64,000 bases of DNA from Microbulbifer pacificus. GTDB taxonomy: Bacteria > Pseudomonadota > Gammaproteobacteria > Pseudomonadales > Cellvibrionaceae. The notes beneath the pieces were generated by a model. The model ran no database searches, was not told the DNA's origin, and saw only the letters and a program-made list of their open reading frames with translations. Where the stretch lies: positions 1,588,501 to 1,652,500 of the forward strand of contig NZ_PREV01000026.1 in NCBI RefSeq assembly GCF_002959965.1. Direction: 5' to 3'. The translations under genes and the position numbers were made by a program. Shown here piece after piece: positions 39,924-49,667 of this stretch (the stretch's first letter is position 1; each line of letters begins with the position of its first letter).

Positions 39924-42041
39924 TTGCATACGATCGACAGTCTGGCCCATCGCCTCTCATCCTACCTTCCCCCCGACCAGATCCAGTTTGTCCGCCGCGC
40001 CTACTTCTACGCGGAGCAGGCTCACGAGGGCCAGACAAGGCGCTCCGGGGAACCCTACATTACCCATCCCCTCGCCGTCGCCACCATCCTGGCGGGCATG
40101 CACATGGATGCCCAGAGCCTGGCCGCGGCCATGCTGCACGACGTGATCGAAGACACAGGCATTCCCAAGGCCGCGCTGGCAGAGCAGTTCGGGGTTGAAG
40201 TGGCGGATCTGGTGGACGGTGTGTCCAAGCTGACCCAGTTCGAAACCGACAGTCCGGCGGAAAAGCAGGCGGAAAACTTCCAGAAGATGGCGCTCGCCAT
40301 GGCGCGCGATATCCGTGTGATTCTGGTGAAGCTCGCCGACCGCCTGCACAACATGCGCACCCTGGGTTCGCTGAAGCCGGAGAAGCGCGCACGCATCGCC
40401 CGTGAAACTCTGGAAATCTACGCCCCCATCGCCAATCGCCTGGGTATGAACGATGTGCGGATCGAGTTCGAGGACCGCGCCTTCTTCGCCACCTATCCGC
40501 TGCGCGCCAGCCGTCTGCGCGCGGCGTTGGTCGCCGCCCGCGGCAACCGCAAGGAGCTGCTGGAAAAGATCCAGAACGCGATCGAACTGCGCCTGGAGCG
40601 GGAAAAGATCGACGCGCTGGTGATCGGTCGCGAGAAGCACCTGTTCAGCATTTACCAGAAGATGCGCTCGAAGAAGAAGTCGTTCAAGGAAATCATGGAC
40701 GTCTACGCCTTCCGCATCATCGTCGACAGTGTGGATACCTGCTATCGCACCTTCGGGGTTATCCACAACCTGTACAAGCCGGTCATCAGCGAGTTCAAGG
40801 ACTACATCGCCATCCCCAAATCCAACGGCTACCAGTCATTGCACACGGTGCTGCTCGGTATGCACGGGGTGCCGATCGAGGTGCAGATCCGCACCAAGGA
40901 AATGGACGAGATGGCCAACAGCGGCATCGCCGCGCACTGGCTGTACAAGTCCTCCGGCGATGAGGTGCTCAACACCGGCGGCACCAGCCAGGTGCGCGCG
41001 CGCCGCTGGGTGCAGGGCCTGCTGGAGATGCAACAGCGTGCCGGCGACTCGCTGGAATTCATCGAAAACGTGAAGATCGACCTGTTCCCGGACGAGGTTT
41101 ACGTATTCACCCCCAAGGGCAAGATCATCGACCTGCCCGCCGGTGCCACCGCGGTGGACTTCGCCTACTCGGTACACACCGATATCGGCAACTCCTGCGT
41201 GGCGGTGCGTATCAACCAGCGCCTGGCGCCGCTGTCACAGCCGCTGGAAAGCGGCCAGAAGGTGGAAATCCTCACCAGCAAAAATGTGCAGCCGAATCCC
41301 AACTGGCTCAATTTTGTGGTGACCGCCAAGGCCCGCAGTGCCATCCGCCACTTCCTCAAGCACCAGCGCCACCACGATTCCATCGCGCTGGGCCGGCGGC
41401 TGCTGGAGAAGGCACTGGTCAAATTCCACCTCAAGATTTCTGACTTGGCGGAAGACCAGATCCAGCGCGGCGTGAAGGAAGCCCGCTGTGAGAGCTTCGA
41501 CAACCTGCTGGAAGAAATCGGTCTCGGTAACCGCGCTGCGTTCTCCGCCGCCAAACTGCTGGTGCCACCGGGCACCACCGAAACCGAAGCCAGCCATATC
41601 TCCTCACCGCTGACCATCGATGCCCAGGAGGGCATGATGATCAGCTTCGCCCGCTGCTGCCGCCCGATCCCTGGCGATACGATCATGGGCCATATCAGTT
41701 CCGGCAAGGGTGTGGTGGTGCACCGCGATACCTGCCGCAATGCAGCGGAACTGCGCGAACACCCGGAAAACATCATGGCGGTGAACTGGTCGCCGGATGT
41801 GAAGGGGGAGTTCCTCGGCGATGTGCGGGTGGAAGTGGAGTCCGAGCGCGGCATCATCGCACGCCTGGCCACACGCATCACGGAAGAGGGCGCCAGCATC
41901 GAGCAGATCCACGTGGATGAGAAAGATGCCCAGCACAGTGTGATCGCTCTGACGCTCGAAGTTTCCAACCGGGTGCACCTGGCGCGGGTAATGAAACGCC
42001 TGCGCAACCTGCCTGCGGTCCTGAAGATCGCCCGTCCTTGA
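39924..42041 (+). CDS. spoT: Bifunctional (p)ppGpp synthetase/hydrolase
   Basis: 705 residues from a TTG start. The beginning (MHTIDSLAHRLSSYLPPDQI) aligns with E. coli SpoT. The HD hydrolase domain has THPLAVA and HDVIEDT (His72, Asp73). The synthetase domain has GREKHLFSIYQKM and DVYAFRIIVD. TGS (VYVFTPKGKIIDLPAGATAVDFAY), zinc-finger-like (RCCRPIPGD) and ACT domains follow. It sets ppGpp levels in starvation. AGAGG 11 bases upstream supports the TTG. Confidence 0.96.
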   Translation: MHTIDSLAHRLSSYLPPDQIQFVRRAYFYAEQAHEGQTRRSGEPYITHPLAVATILAGMHMDAQSLAAAMLHDVIEDTGIPKAALAEQFGVEVADLVDGVSKLTQFETDSPAEKQAENFQKMALAMARDIRVILVKLADRLHNMRTLGSLKPEKRARIARETLEIYAPIANRLGMNDVRIEFEDRAFFATYPLRASRLRAALVAARGNRKELLEKIQNAIELRLEREKIDALVIGREKHLFSIYQKMRSKKKSFKEIMDVYAFRIIVDSVDTCYRTFGVIHNLYKPVISEFKDYIAIPKSNGYQSLHTVLLGMHGVPIEVQIRTKEMDEMANSGIAAHWLYKSSGDEVLNTGGTSQVRARRWVQGLLEMQQRAGDSLEFIENVKIDLFPDEVYVFTPKGKIIDLPAGATAVDFAYSVHTDIGNSCVAVRINQRLAPLSQPLESGQKVEILTSKNVQPNPNWLNFVVTAKARSAIRHFLKHQRHHDSIALGRRLLEKALVKFHLKISDLAEDQIQRGVKEARCESFDNLLEEIGLGNRAAFSAAKLLVPPGTTETEASHISSPLTIDAQEGMMISFARCCRPIPGDTIMGHISSGKGVVVHRDTCRNAAELREHPENIMAVNWSPDVKGEFLGDVRVEVESERGIIARLATRITEEGASIEQIHVDEKDAQHSVIALTLEVSNRVHLARVMKRLRNLPAVLKIARP

Positions 42042-42088
42042 TCACCTCCATCGGCCCAAATTAAGTACACGAAACGTCGATGCGAAGG

Positions 42089-42196
42089 CACGGCTACCGG
42101 AGACCATCCGCGAGATCTTCTAAAACATGGATGTTTTAGAAGAGCCCCCAGGGATGGGTCTACGGCGTGTCTCGCGGATGGTCTCCGGTAGCCGTG
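42089..42196 (+). repeat. Dispersed palindromic element, copy E
   Basis: Longest arms of the family: 27 bp perfect, 42089-42115 and 42170-42196 (key part CTACCGGAGACCATCCGCGA). An inner hairpin at 42117-42142 has 12-bp arms (CTTCTAAAACAT/ATGTTTTAGAAG). The core CAGGGATGGGTCTAC is at 42150-42164. It begins 48 bases past the spoT stop. Confidence 0.93.
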
Positions 42197-42265
42197 TCGC
42201 CACAATACCTGCAACGGAGTTCATCTGAACTTCGCAGTAGCACGAGTGCCCGGATAGTCCGGCCC

Positions 42266-42328
42266 GCCATCGGTGCCCACCCGCCAAACAACCTGTCGGC
42301 AATCGTTTGTCGGGTGGGCACCGATGGC
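42266..42328. repeat. Second inverted repeat between spoT and ridA
   Basis: GCCATCGGTGCCCACCCG...CAAAC and GTTTG...CGGGTGGGCACCGATGGC form 23-bp arms with one internal mismatch around a 15-base loop. It has no T-run and lacks the core of the dispersed family. Confidence 0.8.
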
Positions 42329-42549
42329 AGGCCTCAATGGTTACTTTGAGTCCGTCGCGACTGGCGGATGGGCGTTGCGGGTGTTTTGAGGGATTCGGTA
42401 GGGATTTGCGCGATTTTTTGCGGATTGTGGATGGGTTCGCATATCGCAATCGACAGCCCGGCATTGCTCCCCAAACCCCGGGAACCGCGCTATATTCTCC
42501 CGCTTTCTTTTTCAGCAAGCAGGCCCCGACGGGCCCGGAGAAGTAACCC

Positions 42550-42933
42550 ATGCCCAATCGCGCCGTGATAAAAACCGATAAGGCACCGGCCGCCATCGGC
42601 AGCTACTCGCAAGCCGTTAAAGTCGACAACACCATCTACCTGTCCGGCCAGATCCCGCTGGTACCGGAAACCATGGAGCTCGTCTCCGAGGATTTCCGCG
42701 AGCAAGCCCTGCAGGTCTTCAAAAATCTGCGCGCGGTGTGCGAAGCCGCCAACGGCTCCCTGGACCACATCGTAAAACTGAACCTGTACCTTACCGATCT
42801 CAGTAACTTCGCCACCGTCAATGAAGTGATGGATGAGCTCTTCACCAAGCCGTTCCCGGCACGGGCTGCCGTAGGCGTGAGTCAGTTGCCGCGCGGTGCA
42901 CAGTTTGAAGCCGAAGCGGTGATGGTGATCTAG
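42550..42933 (+). CDS. ridA: RidA family enamine/imine deaminase
   Basis: 127 residues. It has AVIKTDKAPAAIGSYSQAVKV and LSGQIPLVPET at the N-terminus, and the active-site block PARAAVGVSQLPRGAQFEAEAVMV, with the conserved Arg and Glu, at the C-terminus. It hydrolyses reactive 2-aminoacrylate-type intermediates made by PLP enzymes. It follows spoT, as in Pseudomonas. Confidence 0.96.
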   Translation: MPNRAVIKTDKAPAAIGSYSQAVKVDNTIYLSGQIPLVPETMELVSEDFREQALQVFKNLRAVCEAANGSLDHIVKLNLYLTDLSNFATVNEVMDELFTKPFPARAAVGVSQLPRGAQFEAEAVMVI

Positions 42934-43005
42934 ACAGGATATGACGCGTCGCGTCGAAAACGCGGCGCGTATTGTGGAAGTCCGGGCAGGGCGCCAGGCG
43001 AGGGG

Positions 43006-43884
43006 TCAGTCGTTCTCCAGCAGGGTGCTGTACCCCGCGCGATAGTCCGGATACAGCAGTTTGTAACCACTGTCCAACATGCGTTTGTTGCTCAGTTTCT
43101 TTGAGCGGCGCTCGCTGGTGGGTACCTCTTCACGCAGGTGGGCGCTGGTGTACCCCATAGACTTGGCCAGCCAGCTCTGCAGTTCGTACATGGGCACCGG
43201 CGTGCAGTCGGCTCCGATATACAGCTTTTCTATCGCTCTGCCTTTCTTCTGGCCGTCGATCAGATGCGCCAGAAATCCCACCGCATCGTCTACATGAATC
43301 CGGTTGCTGAATTGCGGCGGGGAGGGCGGTGCACAGCGGCCTGCCCGGACCTGCGACAGCAGGCGGTCGCGACCGGGGCCGTAGATGCCGGCAAACCGCA
43401 CCACACAGGTTTCCACCGCGCTCTGTTGTACGATTTTCTCCGCCGCCAGTAAGGCTTCGCCCTGATAGCTGCTGGGCAGGGGCTGTGAGCGCTCGTCCAG
43501 CCACTGGTCACCACTCTGGCCATAAACACGCGATGAGGAAATCCACAGGAATAGACGGGGTGGCCTCTCCATGTCTGCGAGGGCCTGGCGCATGGCGCTG
43601 GCGGTTTCCACATAAGCGCGCTGGTAAGCCTGCGGAGTGCTGGCCCCGGGGGTGAAGGTAGCGATGACGATGTCCGCGCCCTGGTTCAGATGCCTGTGGA
43701 TATCCTCTACCCGGGTGGCGTCGCCGCGGCGCCAGTTGACCACATCGGCCCGGCGTTTGCGTGCCAGCGCCTGCAGCGGATTGCGACGCACGCCGAATAC
43801 ATCGTACGCCTTGCGATCCAGCTTCAGTGCCAGACGAGTCCCCAGATCACCACAACCGAAGATCCAGACTTTTTCCTTTGCCAT
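43006..43884 (-). CDS. NAD(P)-binding SDR/epimerase family protein (YeeZ-like)
   Basis: 292 residues from the ATG at 43884. The Rossmann motif GCGDLGTRLA lies at residues 9-18. SSSRVYGQSGDQW carries the family's YG position, although the usual YxxxK pair is not clear. The protein resembles YeeZ-type atypical SDRs. The substrate is unknown. It stands alone between ridA and the GlsB-like gene. Confidence 0.8.
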   Translation of the reverse strand: MAKEKVWIFGCGDLGTRLALKLDRKAYDVFGVRRNPLQALARKRRADVVNWRRGDATRVEDIHRHLNQGADIVIATFTPGASTPQAYQRAYVETASAMRQALADMERPPRLFLWISSSRVYGQSGDQWLDERSQPLPSSYQGEALLAAEKIVQQSAVETCVVRFAGIYGPGRDRLLSQVRAGRCAPPSPPQFSNRIHVDDAVGFLAHLIDGQKKGRAIEKLYIGADCTPVPMYELQSWLAKSMGYTSAHLREEVPTSERRSKKLSNKRMLDSGYKLLYPDYRAGYSTLLEND

Positions 43885-44097
43885 AACCGCTTGAACAATC
43901 CCCCAGGTCCGAACTCCGGCCCCAAATGCCCAGTGCCAGGAATCCGTCGGCACTTATCTTTTTGAAATGTGAGAATAATTGTGAATGACTGCGAATACCC
44001 AGTCAGTAAAGCTATTTATAACCTGTTTGCCCATCGCAATCTGTGAACGGGGCCTACAGCGCGCTGTGTGACCCCGCACTTATCGCTCAGGGCTGCG

Positions 44098-44349
44098 TCA
44101 ACGCTTTTTCACCATTCTGAATATAAACAGCAGAACAATGGCGCCGACTACGGCGGTGATGATACTGCCGAAGGACAACCCGCCCACCGTGCCGAGCCCC
44201 ACAAAACTGCCCAGCCATCCGCCAAGGAAAGCACCGACGATACCGATGATCATGGTGACAATCCAGCCACCCGGGTCCGGACCCGGCATGATCCATTTGG
44301 CCAGAGCGCCTGCAATCAGGCCGAGAATGATCCAAGACAAGATTCCCAT
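44098..44349 (-). CDS. GlsB/YeaQ/YmgE family small membrane protein
   Basis: 83 residues from the ATG at 44349. Three hydrophobic, Gly-rich segments (ILSWIILGLIAGALAKWI, IVTMIIGIVGAFLGGWLG and SIITAVVGAIVLLFIF) and a basic C-terminus, as in the transglycosylase-associated family. Members are often stress-induced inner-membrane proteins of unknown function. It is divergent from oxyR with 233 AT-rich bases between them. Confidence 0.88.
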   Translation of the reverse strand: MGILSWIILGLIAGALAKWIMPGPDPGGWIVTMIIGIVGAFLGGWLGSFVGLGTVGGLSFGSIITAVVGAIVLLFIFRMVKKR

Positions 44350-44582
44350 AGCGATTCTCCGCTTTGTGTGTTTTGAACACTTGCCCTTACACGTATAGCA
44401 AAAAAAGCGCCACGCCACCGCGCAATCGCCAAGTTAATAGCAAAAATTACTAACTATAAACCTCGTTAATAGCATTTTTTTCTGGTTTGAGACTTTTACA
44501 CATCTGCCCGGCGGTTTTGCTGGCCGCTCAGGGGGGTTTATGAATAAACTCTATCGCCAAGTTTTCCTTGATTGCGTTTGCC

Positions 44583-45506
44583 ATGACACTGAACGAGTTG
44601 CGCTATATCGTCACCCTGGCCCAGGAGCAGCACTTCGGTCGCGCCGCTGAGCGCTGTTTTGTGAGTCAGCCGACCCTGTCCATCGCCGTCAAAAAGCTGG
44701 AGAAGGAATTGGGTGTGGCCCTGTTCGAGCGCTCCAAGACCCGAGTGCAAGCCACGCCACTGGGTGAGCGTATCGTCGCTCAGGCCCAGCTGGTACTCGA
44801 GCAATCGGCGGCGATCAAGGACATCGCCAGCGCCGGCAAGGACCAGCTGAGCAGCCCGCTGTCGGTGGGTGCCATTTTTACTATCGGGCCCTACCTGTTC
44901 CCGCATTTCATCCCGCAGCTGCAACAACTGGCGCCGCAGATGCCGCTGTATGTAGAGGAGGGCTACACCTCCACCCTGCGCGCACGCCTGCGCAAGGGAG
45001 AACTGGACGCGGTGATCATCGCATTACCATTCACCGAGCCGGACGTGGTCACCCAACCGCTGTACGACGAACCCTTTGTGGTCCTGATGCCGTCGGACCA
45101 CCCACTGGCCAAGTACGACGCCCTGAGCCCCGAGCAACTGTGCGAGGACAATGTACTGCTACTGGGTGAGGGCCACTGCTTCCGCGATCAGGTGCTGGAG
45201 GCCTGCCCGCAGCTGCAGCAGTCCATCGAGAAAGAGGCCGGCAGCGGCCATATCCGCACCGCCGCCGACGGCAGTTCGCTGGAGACCCTGCGGCACATGG
45301 TGGCCTCGCGCCTCGGTATCACCGTGCTGCCGTTGTCCGCGGCTGCGGCCTCTCAGTACGCTACCGGCGTGCTCGTTACCCGCCCGTTTGTGGCACCCGC
45401 TCCTCAACGTACCGTAGCCCTGGCCTGGCGGGCGAGCTTCCCGCGCCACCGCGCCATTGACATGCTGCGCGATGCCATCAATCAGTGTCAGCTGAAGAGT
45501 CCGTGA
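44583..45506 (+). CDS. oxyR: Hydrogen-peroxide-sensing LysR regulator OxyR
   Basis: 307 residues. The N-terminal winged helix-turn-helix (MTLNELRYIVTLAQEQHFGRAAERCFVSQPTLS) is followed by the LysR substrate domain. Cys199 in GEGHCFRDQ and Cys208 in LEACP are in the same positions as the redox-active pair of E. coli OxyR. It activates catalase and peroxidase genes on disulphide formation. It overlaps the start of recG, the oxyR-recG order of Pseudomonas. Confidence 0.95.
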   Translation: MTLNELRYIVTLAQEQHFGRAAERCFVSQPTLSIAVKKLEKELGVALFERSKTRVQATPLGERIVAQAQLVLEQSAAIKDIASAGKDQLSSPLSVGAIFTIGPYLFPHFIPQLQQLAPQMPLYVEEGYTSTLRARLRKGELDAVIIALPFTEPDVVTQPLYDEPFVVLMPSDHPLAKYDALSPEQLCEDNVLLLGEGHCFRDQVLEACPQLQQSIEKEAGSGHIRTAADGSSLETLRHMVASRLGITVLPLSAAAASQYATGVLVTRPFVAPAPQRTVALAWRASFPRHRAIDMLRDAINQCQLKSP

Positions 45507-47635
45507 GCCCCAGTTCCGACAACAGTCAGAAACCGCCAGCCCCGAAAACCCTCGCGGAAGTGCCCGTCACCGCGCTCAAAGGTGTCGGCGCCAAACTGGC
45601 GGAAACACTAGCCAGACTGCACATCAGTTCCCTGCAGGACCTGTTGTTTCACCTGCCGACCCGCTACCAGGATCGTACCCGTGTGGTGCCCCTGACCGGG
45701 CTGCGCCCGGGCATGGACGCGGTCATCGAGGGCGAGGTGCGCGCCGCAAATGTGGTCCTCGGTCGCCGCCGCAGCCTGGCGGTGCGGCTGCAGGACAGCA
45801 CCGGCAGCGTCACCCTGCGCTTCTTTCATTTCACCGCCGCACAGAAAAACCGCCTGGCGCCGGGAACCCGCATACGCTGCTACGGCGAAGCGCGACGCGG
45901 CAGTGCCGGTATCGAGCTCTATCATCCGGAGACAGAAGTCCTCGGCGAAGATATCTCCCCCACGGCCGACACCCTTACCCCCATCTACCCACTGACCGAA
46001 GGGCTTGGGCAGGGACGACTGCGCGCCTTGATCGGCCAGGGGCTGGACTGGCTCGCGGAGGGCAACGTCACCGAGCTGTTGCCGGCGGAACTGCTGCCGC
46101 GCGCGCTGCAGATGCCGCTCGCCGGCGCCTTGATGTATCTGCACCAGCCGCCGGCGAACGCGGATCTGGCGCAGCTGGCGGAGGGGCAGCACCCCGCCCA
46201 GCAGAGGCTGGCACTGGAAGAACTGCTGGCACACCACCTGAGCCTGTTGGAGCTGCGCCGCAGCGCCTCCAGAGTTGCAGCGCCGGCACTGGCACCGAGC
46301 ACTGCACTGGAGAGGGATTTTCTTGCGCGCCTGCCGTTTTCTCCCACCAATGCGCAGAAACGTGTAGGCAGGGAAATTGCGGACGACCTCGCCCGCAGCG
46401 TACCCATGATGCGCCTGCTGCAGGGCGACGTAGGCGCCGGCAAAACCCTGGTGGCGGCACGCGCCGCACTGCAGGCTATCGGCGCGGGGTACCAATGCGC
46501 GGTGATGGCGCCCACGGAAATTCTCGCCGAGCAGCACCGCATCAATTTCTGCAGCTGGCTGGAGCCGCTGGGGATCACCGTGGCCTGGCTCAACGGCAGC
46601 ATGAAAGTATCGGAGCGACGCGCCCAGCTTGCGGCCATCGCCAGCGGTGATGCACAGCTGGTCGTCGGCACCCACGCGCTGTTTCAGGAGGGCGTGGAGT
46701 TCCACCGCCTGGCCCTGGTCATCATCGACGAGCAGCACCGCTTCGGCGTGCGCCAACGCCTGCAGTTGCGGGAAAAAGGCTCGATCGAGGGCGCTCCCGG
46801 AGACCAGCAACGCACCCAACCCCATCAGCTCATCATGACCGCCACCCCCATTCCGCGCACCCTGGCCATGTCGGCATTCGCGGATCTGGACTGTTCGGTG
46901 ATCGACGAACTGCCTCCCGGACGCCAGCCCATCAACACCGTGGCCATCTCGAATGAGCGCCGCTACGACGTCATGGAGAGGGTACAGAACGCCGTGCGCG
47001 AGGGCCGTCAGGCCTATTGGGTCTGCACCCTGATCGAGGAGTCGGAGACGCTGCAGGCGCAAGCGGCGGAATCCACCGCCGAAGAGCTGGCGGATACTCT
47101 CGACGGCGTGCGTGTGGCACTGGTGCACGGGCGCATGAAGCCAGATGCCAAGGAGCTGGTAATGGACGCCTTCAAGGCCGGAGAAGTCGATCTGCTGGTC
47201 GCCACCACGGTCATTGAGGTAGGTGTGGATGTGCCCAATGCCAGTCTGATGATCATCGAAAATCCCGAGCGCCTCGGCCTTTCCCAGCTACACCAGCTGC
47301 GAGGGCGCGTCGGCAGGGGCAGTATCGCCAGCCACTGTGTGCTGATGTACTCCACACCGCTGTCCGCCAACGGCCGCGCGCGCCTGCAGGCGCTGCGCAC
47401 TCACGCCGATGGCTTCGCCATTGCCGAGGAAGACCTGCGCCTGCGCGGCCCCGGGGAAATCCTCGGCACCCGACAGACCGGCGAGATACAGCACCGCATC
47501 GCCGATCTTCAGCGAGACGCCCACCTGTTACCTCTGGTACAGAAGATTGCCGCGACCCCCCGCCTGGATCAGGCCGCGCGTATGGCACTGGTGAGGCGCT
47601 GGCTGCACAACAAGCCACTCTTTGCGGAAGTTTAG
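45503..47635 (+). CDS. recG: ATP-dependent DNA helicase RecG
   Basis: 710 residues from the GTG at 45503, which overlaps the oxyR stop. A GTG at 45485 would add 6 residues, and neither has a clear ribosome binding site. The N-terminal wedge/OB domain (about 70-190) is followed by helicase motifs: I GDVGAGKTLVA, Ia APTEILAEQH, II DEQHRFG, III TATPIPRTLA, V VATTVIEVGVDVPNA and VI QLRGRVGRG. It reverses stalled forks and processes Holliday junctions. Confidence 0.96.
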   Translation: MSPSSDNSQKPPAPKTLAEVPVTALKGVGAKLAETLARLHISSLQDLLFHLPTRYQDRTRVVPLTGLRPGMDAVIEGEVRAANVVLGRRRSLAVRLQDSTGSVTLRFFHFTAAQKNRLAPGTRIRCYGEARRGSAGIELYHPETEVLGEDISPTADTLTPIYPLTEGLGQGRLRALIGQGLDWLAEGNVTELLPAELLPRALQMPLAGALMYLHQPPANADLAQLAEGQHPAQQRLALEELLAHHLSLLELRRSASRVAAPALAPSTALERDFLARLPFSPTNAQKRVGREIADDLARSVPMMRLLQGDVGAGKTLVAARAALQAIGAGYQCAVMAPTEILAEQHRINFCSWLEPLGITVAWLNGSMKVSERRAQLAAIASGDAQLVVGTHALFQEGVEFHRLALVIIDEQHRFGVRQRLQLREKGSIEGAPGDQQRTQPHQLIMTATPIPRTLAMSAFADLDCSVIDELPPGRQPINTVAISNERRYDVMERVQNAVREGRQAYWVCTLIEESETLQAQAAESTAEELADTLDGVRVALVHGRMKPDAKELVMDAFKAGEVDLLVATTVIEVGVDVPNASLMIIENPERLGLSQLHQLRGRVGRGSIASHCVLMYSTPLSANGRARLQALRTHADGFAIAEEDLRLRGPGEILGTRQTGEIQHRIADLQRDAHLLPLVQKIAATPRLDQAARMALVRRWLHNKPLFAEV

Positions 47636-47913
47636 TACGCTGGTACCACAAATAATTTTTCCGCCAAATTCCTCGACTCTTTTTCCAAATTCTGTGAACC
47701 GCGCCGCCTTTCCCAGGGCGACCAATCGTTGTTGCGACTGACTGGTCAAACGCAGTCACCAATATTTTTGCACTTGTGCCGCGGCGATGGCAGCCTCATC
47801 CAAAAGGGTGTTTTACGCCCCGATAACAAGCCGACCTCATCACCAGAGCCGCCCCTGAGCGCGCCGAGCGAACGGCGACACCCCACGATCGCGCAAATCA
47901 CAGGAAGATTCTC

Positions 47914-48606
47914 TTGATCAGCTTCTTCAGGCACCGCCTCGCCACCAACCACCTTGTCCTGTGCACCCTCATGGCGCTTGCTACGTCGCCCGCGGTGGGC
48001 CAGGGTCTGTTCGGCGGCGAAGCCGGTCCGCTCCCCCAGATCGCCCTGGCACGCACGGAAATCGCCGCGGACATTCCCACGCCGCTACAGGGCAACGACA
48101 TGGAAGCACTACTGGCCCAGGCCACCTCCGGCCAGGGACTTACCGCCGCGCGCGACGCCGCCACGCGCGCATTCAGTGATCAGCTGCGCGACAAGCTCGA
48201 CACCGCACTGCGGGCGTTCTTCATCGATGAACAGGTACCACTGGGTGCCGGCAACGGTGCACTGGCGCTGCACAATTTCATCGATATCTCCGTGGTCAAA
48301 CAGCTGAACGGGCTCAAGAACAGTGGCCGTTTTGAACTGGAGCGCGGCAACCTGAGTGCCAGCGGCGACTACCACTTCCGCCTGCAGGCGCCCGACGGCC
48401 GCATACTCAAGGAAAGGCGCGTGGATATCGCGGACCTGCGCATCAAGGGCAATTACCAGATAAAGACGTACAACAATGGCCAGGATGCCGAAGACACGAC
48501 ACCGGCCGAACTGGATAAGCTGCTCGATATCCTGGTGGTGCGAATCCTCGACCGCATTGAAGACGACCTGGAAGCCGACAGTCTGCGGGAAATGACCAGC
48601 GGCTGA
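47914..48606 (+). CDS. Secreted protein of unknown family, tandem paralogue 1
   Basis: 230 residues from a TTG start preceded by AGGAAG. A signal peptide ends near Gly29 (SPAVGQ). The mature protein starts GLFGGEAGPLPQIAL and has a helical middle (LTAARDAATRAFSDQLRD). The C-terminal half alternates short beta-like stretches (VVKQLNGLKNSGRFELERGN, SASGDYHFRLQ, KERRVDIADLRIKG) and ends in an acidic helix ILDRIEDDLEADSLREM. It is clearly paralogous to the gene at 48904. Location is probably periplasmic or secreted. I recognise no domain. Confidence 0.7.
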   Translation: MISFFRHRLATNHLVLCTLMALATSPAVGQGLFGGEAGPLPQIALARTEIAADIPTPLQGNDMEALLAQATSGQGLTAARDAATRAFSDQLRDKLDTALRAFFIDEQVPLGAGNGALALHNFIDISVVKQLNGLKNSGRFELERGNLSASGDYHFRLQAPDGRILKERRVDIADLRIKGNYQIKTYNNGQDAEDTTPAELDKLLDILVVRILDRIEDDLEADSLREMTSG

Positions 48607-48903
48607 TCCTCACCGGGCAGCCGATACGGGTTATCGGCTGCCACAAGCCCTCACCACCGGAGTCCCGACCCCACCTTATCAGCCCCTCACCTATCACCGC
48701 CGGCCCTAGCGCAATCCATAAATTCCCGCTGAGACGCCCCGCACAAAAAAGACTGCTACTGACGCACAAGTCACGGAAAAATTTTGCTCTGTGCTGTGAT
48801 AAATGGCAGCCTGTCATGGATATCCCATAAATCCCGAGCGGCGTCGCCCGCTGAGCTGTACCCAATACAATCCCGGTATAAAAAATAAAACAGGGAAATA
48901 TGC
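48607..48903. other. Spacer between the tandem paralogues
   Basis: 297 bases with no supported gene. It is longer than an operon gap, so the second paralogue probably has its own promoter. Confidence 0.45.
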
Positions 48904-49584
48904 ATGAGAACCTCAACAATACGCAGACTGGCGCTGGCCGGCCTGCTGACTATCGGTTTCACCACCCAGGCCCAGGCGCAGGGCGGCTTCTGGGGTGGTG
49001 ACGAACACATCCCGAGCCTGGTTATCGCCCCCAGCCAAATCCAGATCGATGTGCCCATGCCGGTTTCCAGCGGCAATCTGCAACTGATGCTGGCCCAGGC
49101 CGGCGACGGCGGCGGGCTTGCCGGATTAAAGCAGCAAGCTGTGCGCAATTACACGCAGCATCTGCACAGTGAGCTCGCCAGAGAACTGTACGAGTACCTC
49201 GAAGACGAGGACGTACCACTGGTTAAGGAAGACGGAGTGCTGAACCTGCAGAACAGTCTGGACCTGAAGGTCATCAAACACCTGGCGGGAATGAAAGCGA
49301 AAGGGGATTACGATCTGGAACAGGGCAATGTCGCCCTGAGCGGCGAATTCCGCTACACCCTCACCAACCGCGGCGGGGTAGCACTGCGCGAGCAGCGAAT
49401 CAAAATCGACGACCTGAAGATCACCAGAAAGTACCTGACCCGTATTTATATGGATGGTCGCGAGAGCGAAGACAACACCGAAGAGGCGATCAAAAAGGCG
49501 TTGAGTGAACTGGTGGAAAAGCTGGTGGAATCCATGGAAGACAACCTGGAGGCGGACCAGTTGCGGGAAATGGCCGCACTCTGA
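48904..49584 (+). CDS. Secreted protein of unknown family, tandem paralogue 2
   Basis: 226 residues. The signal peptide ends at about Ala25 (TTQAQA). The mature N-terminus GGFWGGDEHIPSLVIAPSQI matches the pattern of paralogue 1, as do VPLVKEDGVLNLQNSLDLKVIK, GDYDLEQGNVALSGEFRYTL, LREQRIKIDDLKITRKY and the C-terminal VESMEDNLEADQLREMAAL. There are no cysteines. The acidic terminal helix is the best conserved piece. A strong terminator follows. Function unknown. Confidence 0.75.
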   Translation: MRTSTIRRLALAGLLTIGFTTQAQAQGGFWGGDEHIPSLVIAPSQIQIDVPMPVSSGNLQLMLAQAGDGGGLAGLKQQAVRNYTQHLHSELARELYEYLEDEDVPLVKEDGVLNLQNSLDLKVIKHLAGMKAKGDYDLEQGNVALSGEFRYTLTNRGGVALREQRIKIDDLKITRKYLTRIYMDGRESEDNTEEAIKKALSELVEKLVESMEDNLEADQLREMAAL

Positions 49585-49612
49585 TACCTCTCTGCGGGTG
49601 TTTTTCTACGAT

Positions 49613-49650
49613 CAAACCAAAAGGGCCGCGGATGCGGCCCTTTTGGTTTC
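49613..49650. terminator. Bidirectional terminator
   Basis: AAACCAAAAGGGCCGC-GGAT-GCGGCCCTTTTGGTTT, a near-perfect 16-bp stem between convergent genes. Confidence 0.92.
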
Positions 49651-49667
49651 CAGTGTAGCGCCCGTCA

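Larger units (their letters stand above)
42042..42549. other. Intergenic region spoT-ridA
   Basis: 508 bases containing palindromic copy E and a second, unrelated inverted repeat (42266-42328). The remaining 200 bases before ridA probably hold its promoter. No gene is supported. Confidence 0.6.

Noticed and set aside
45608..47128. 506-codon minus-strand frame opposite recG
   Set aside because: RecG helicase motifs on the plus strand are complete, and the antisense translation is His/Gln/Arg-rich without domains.
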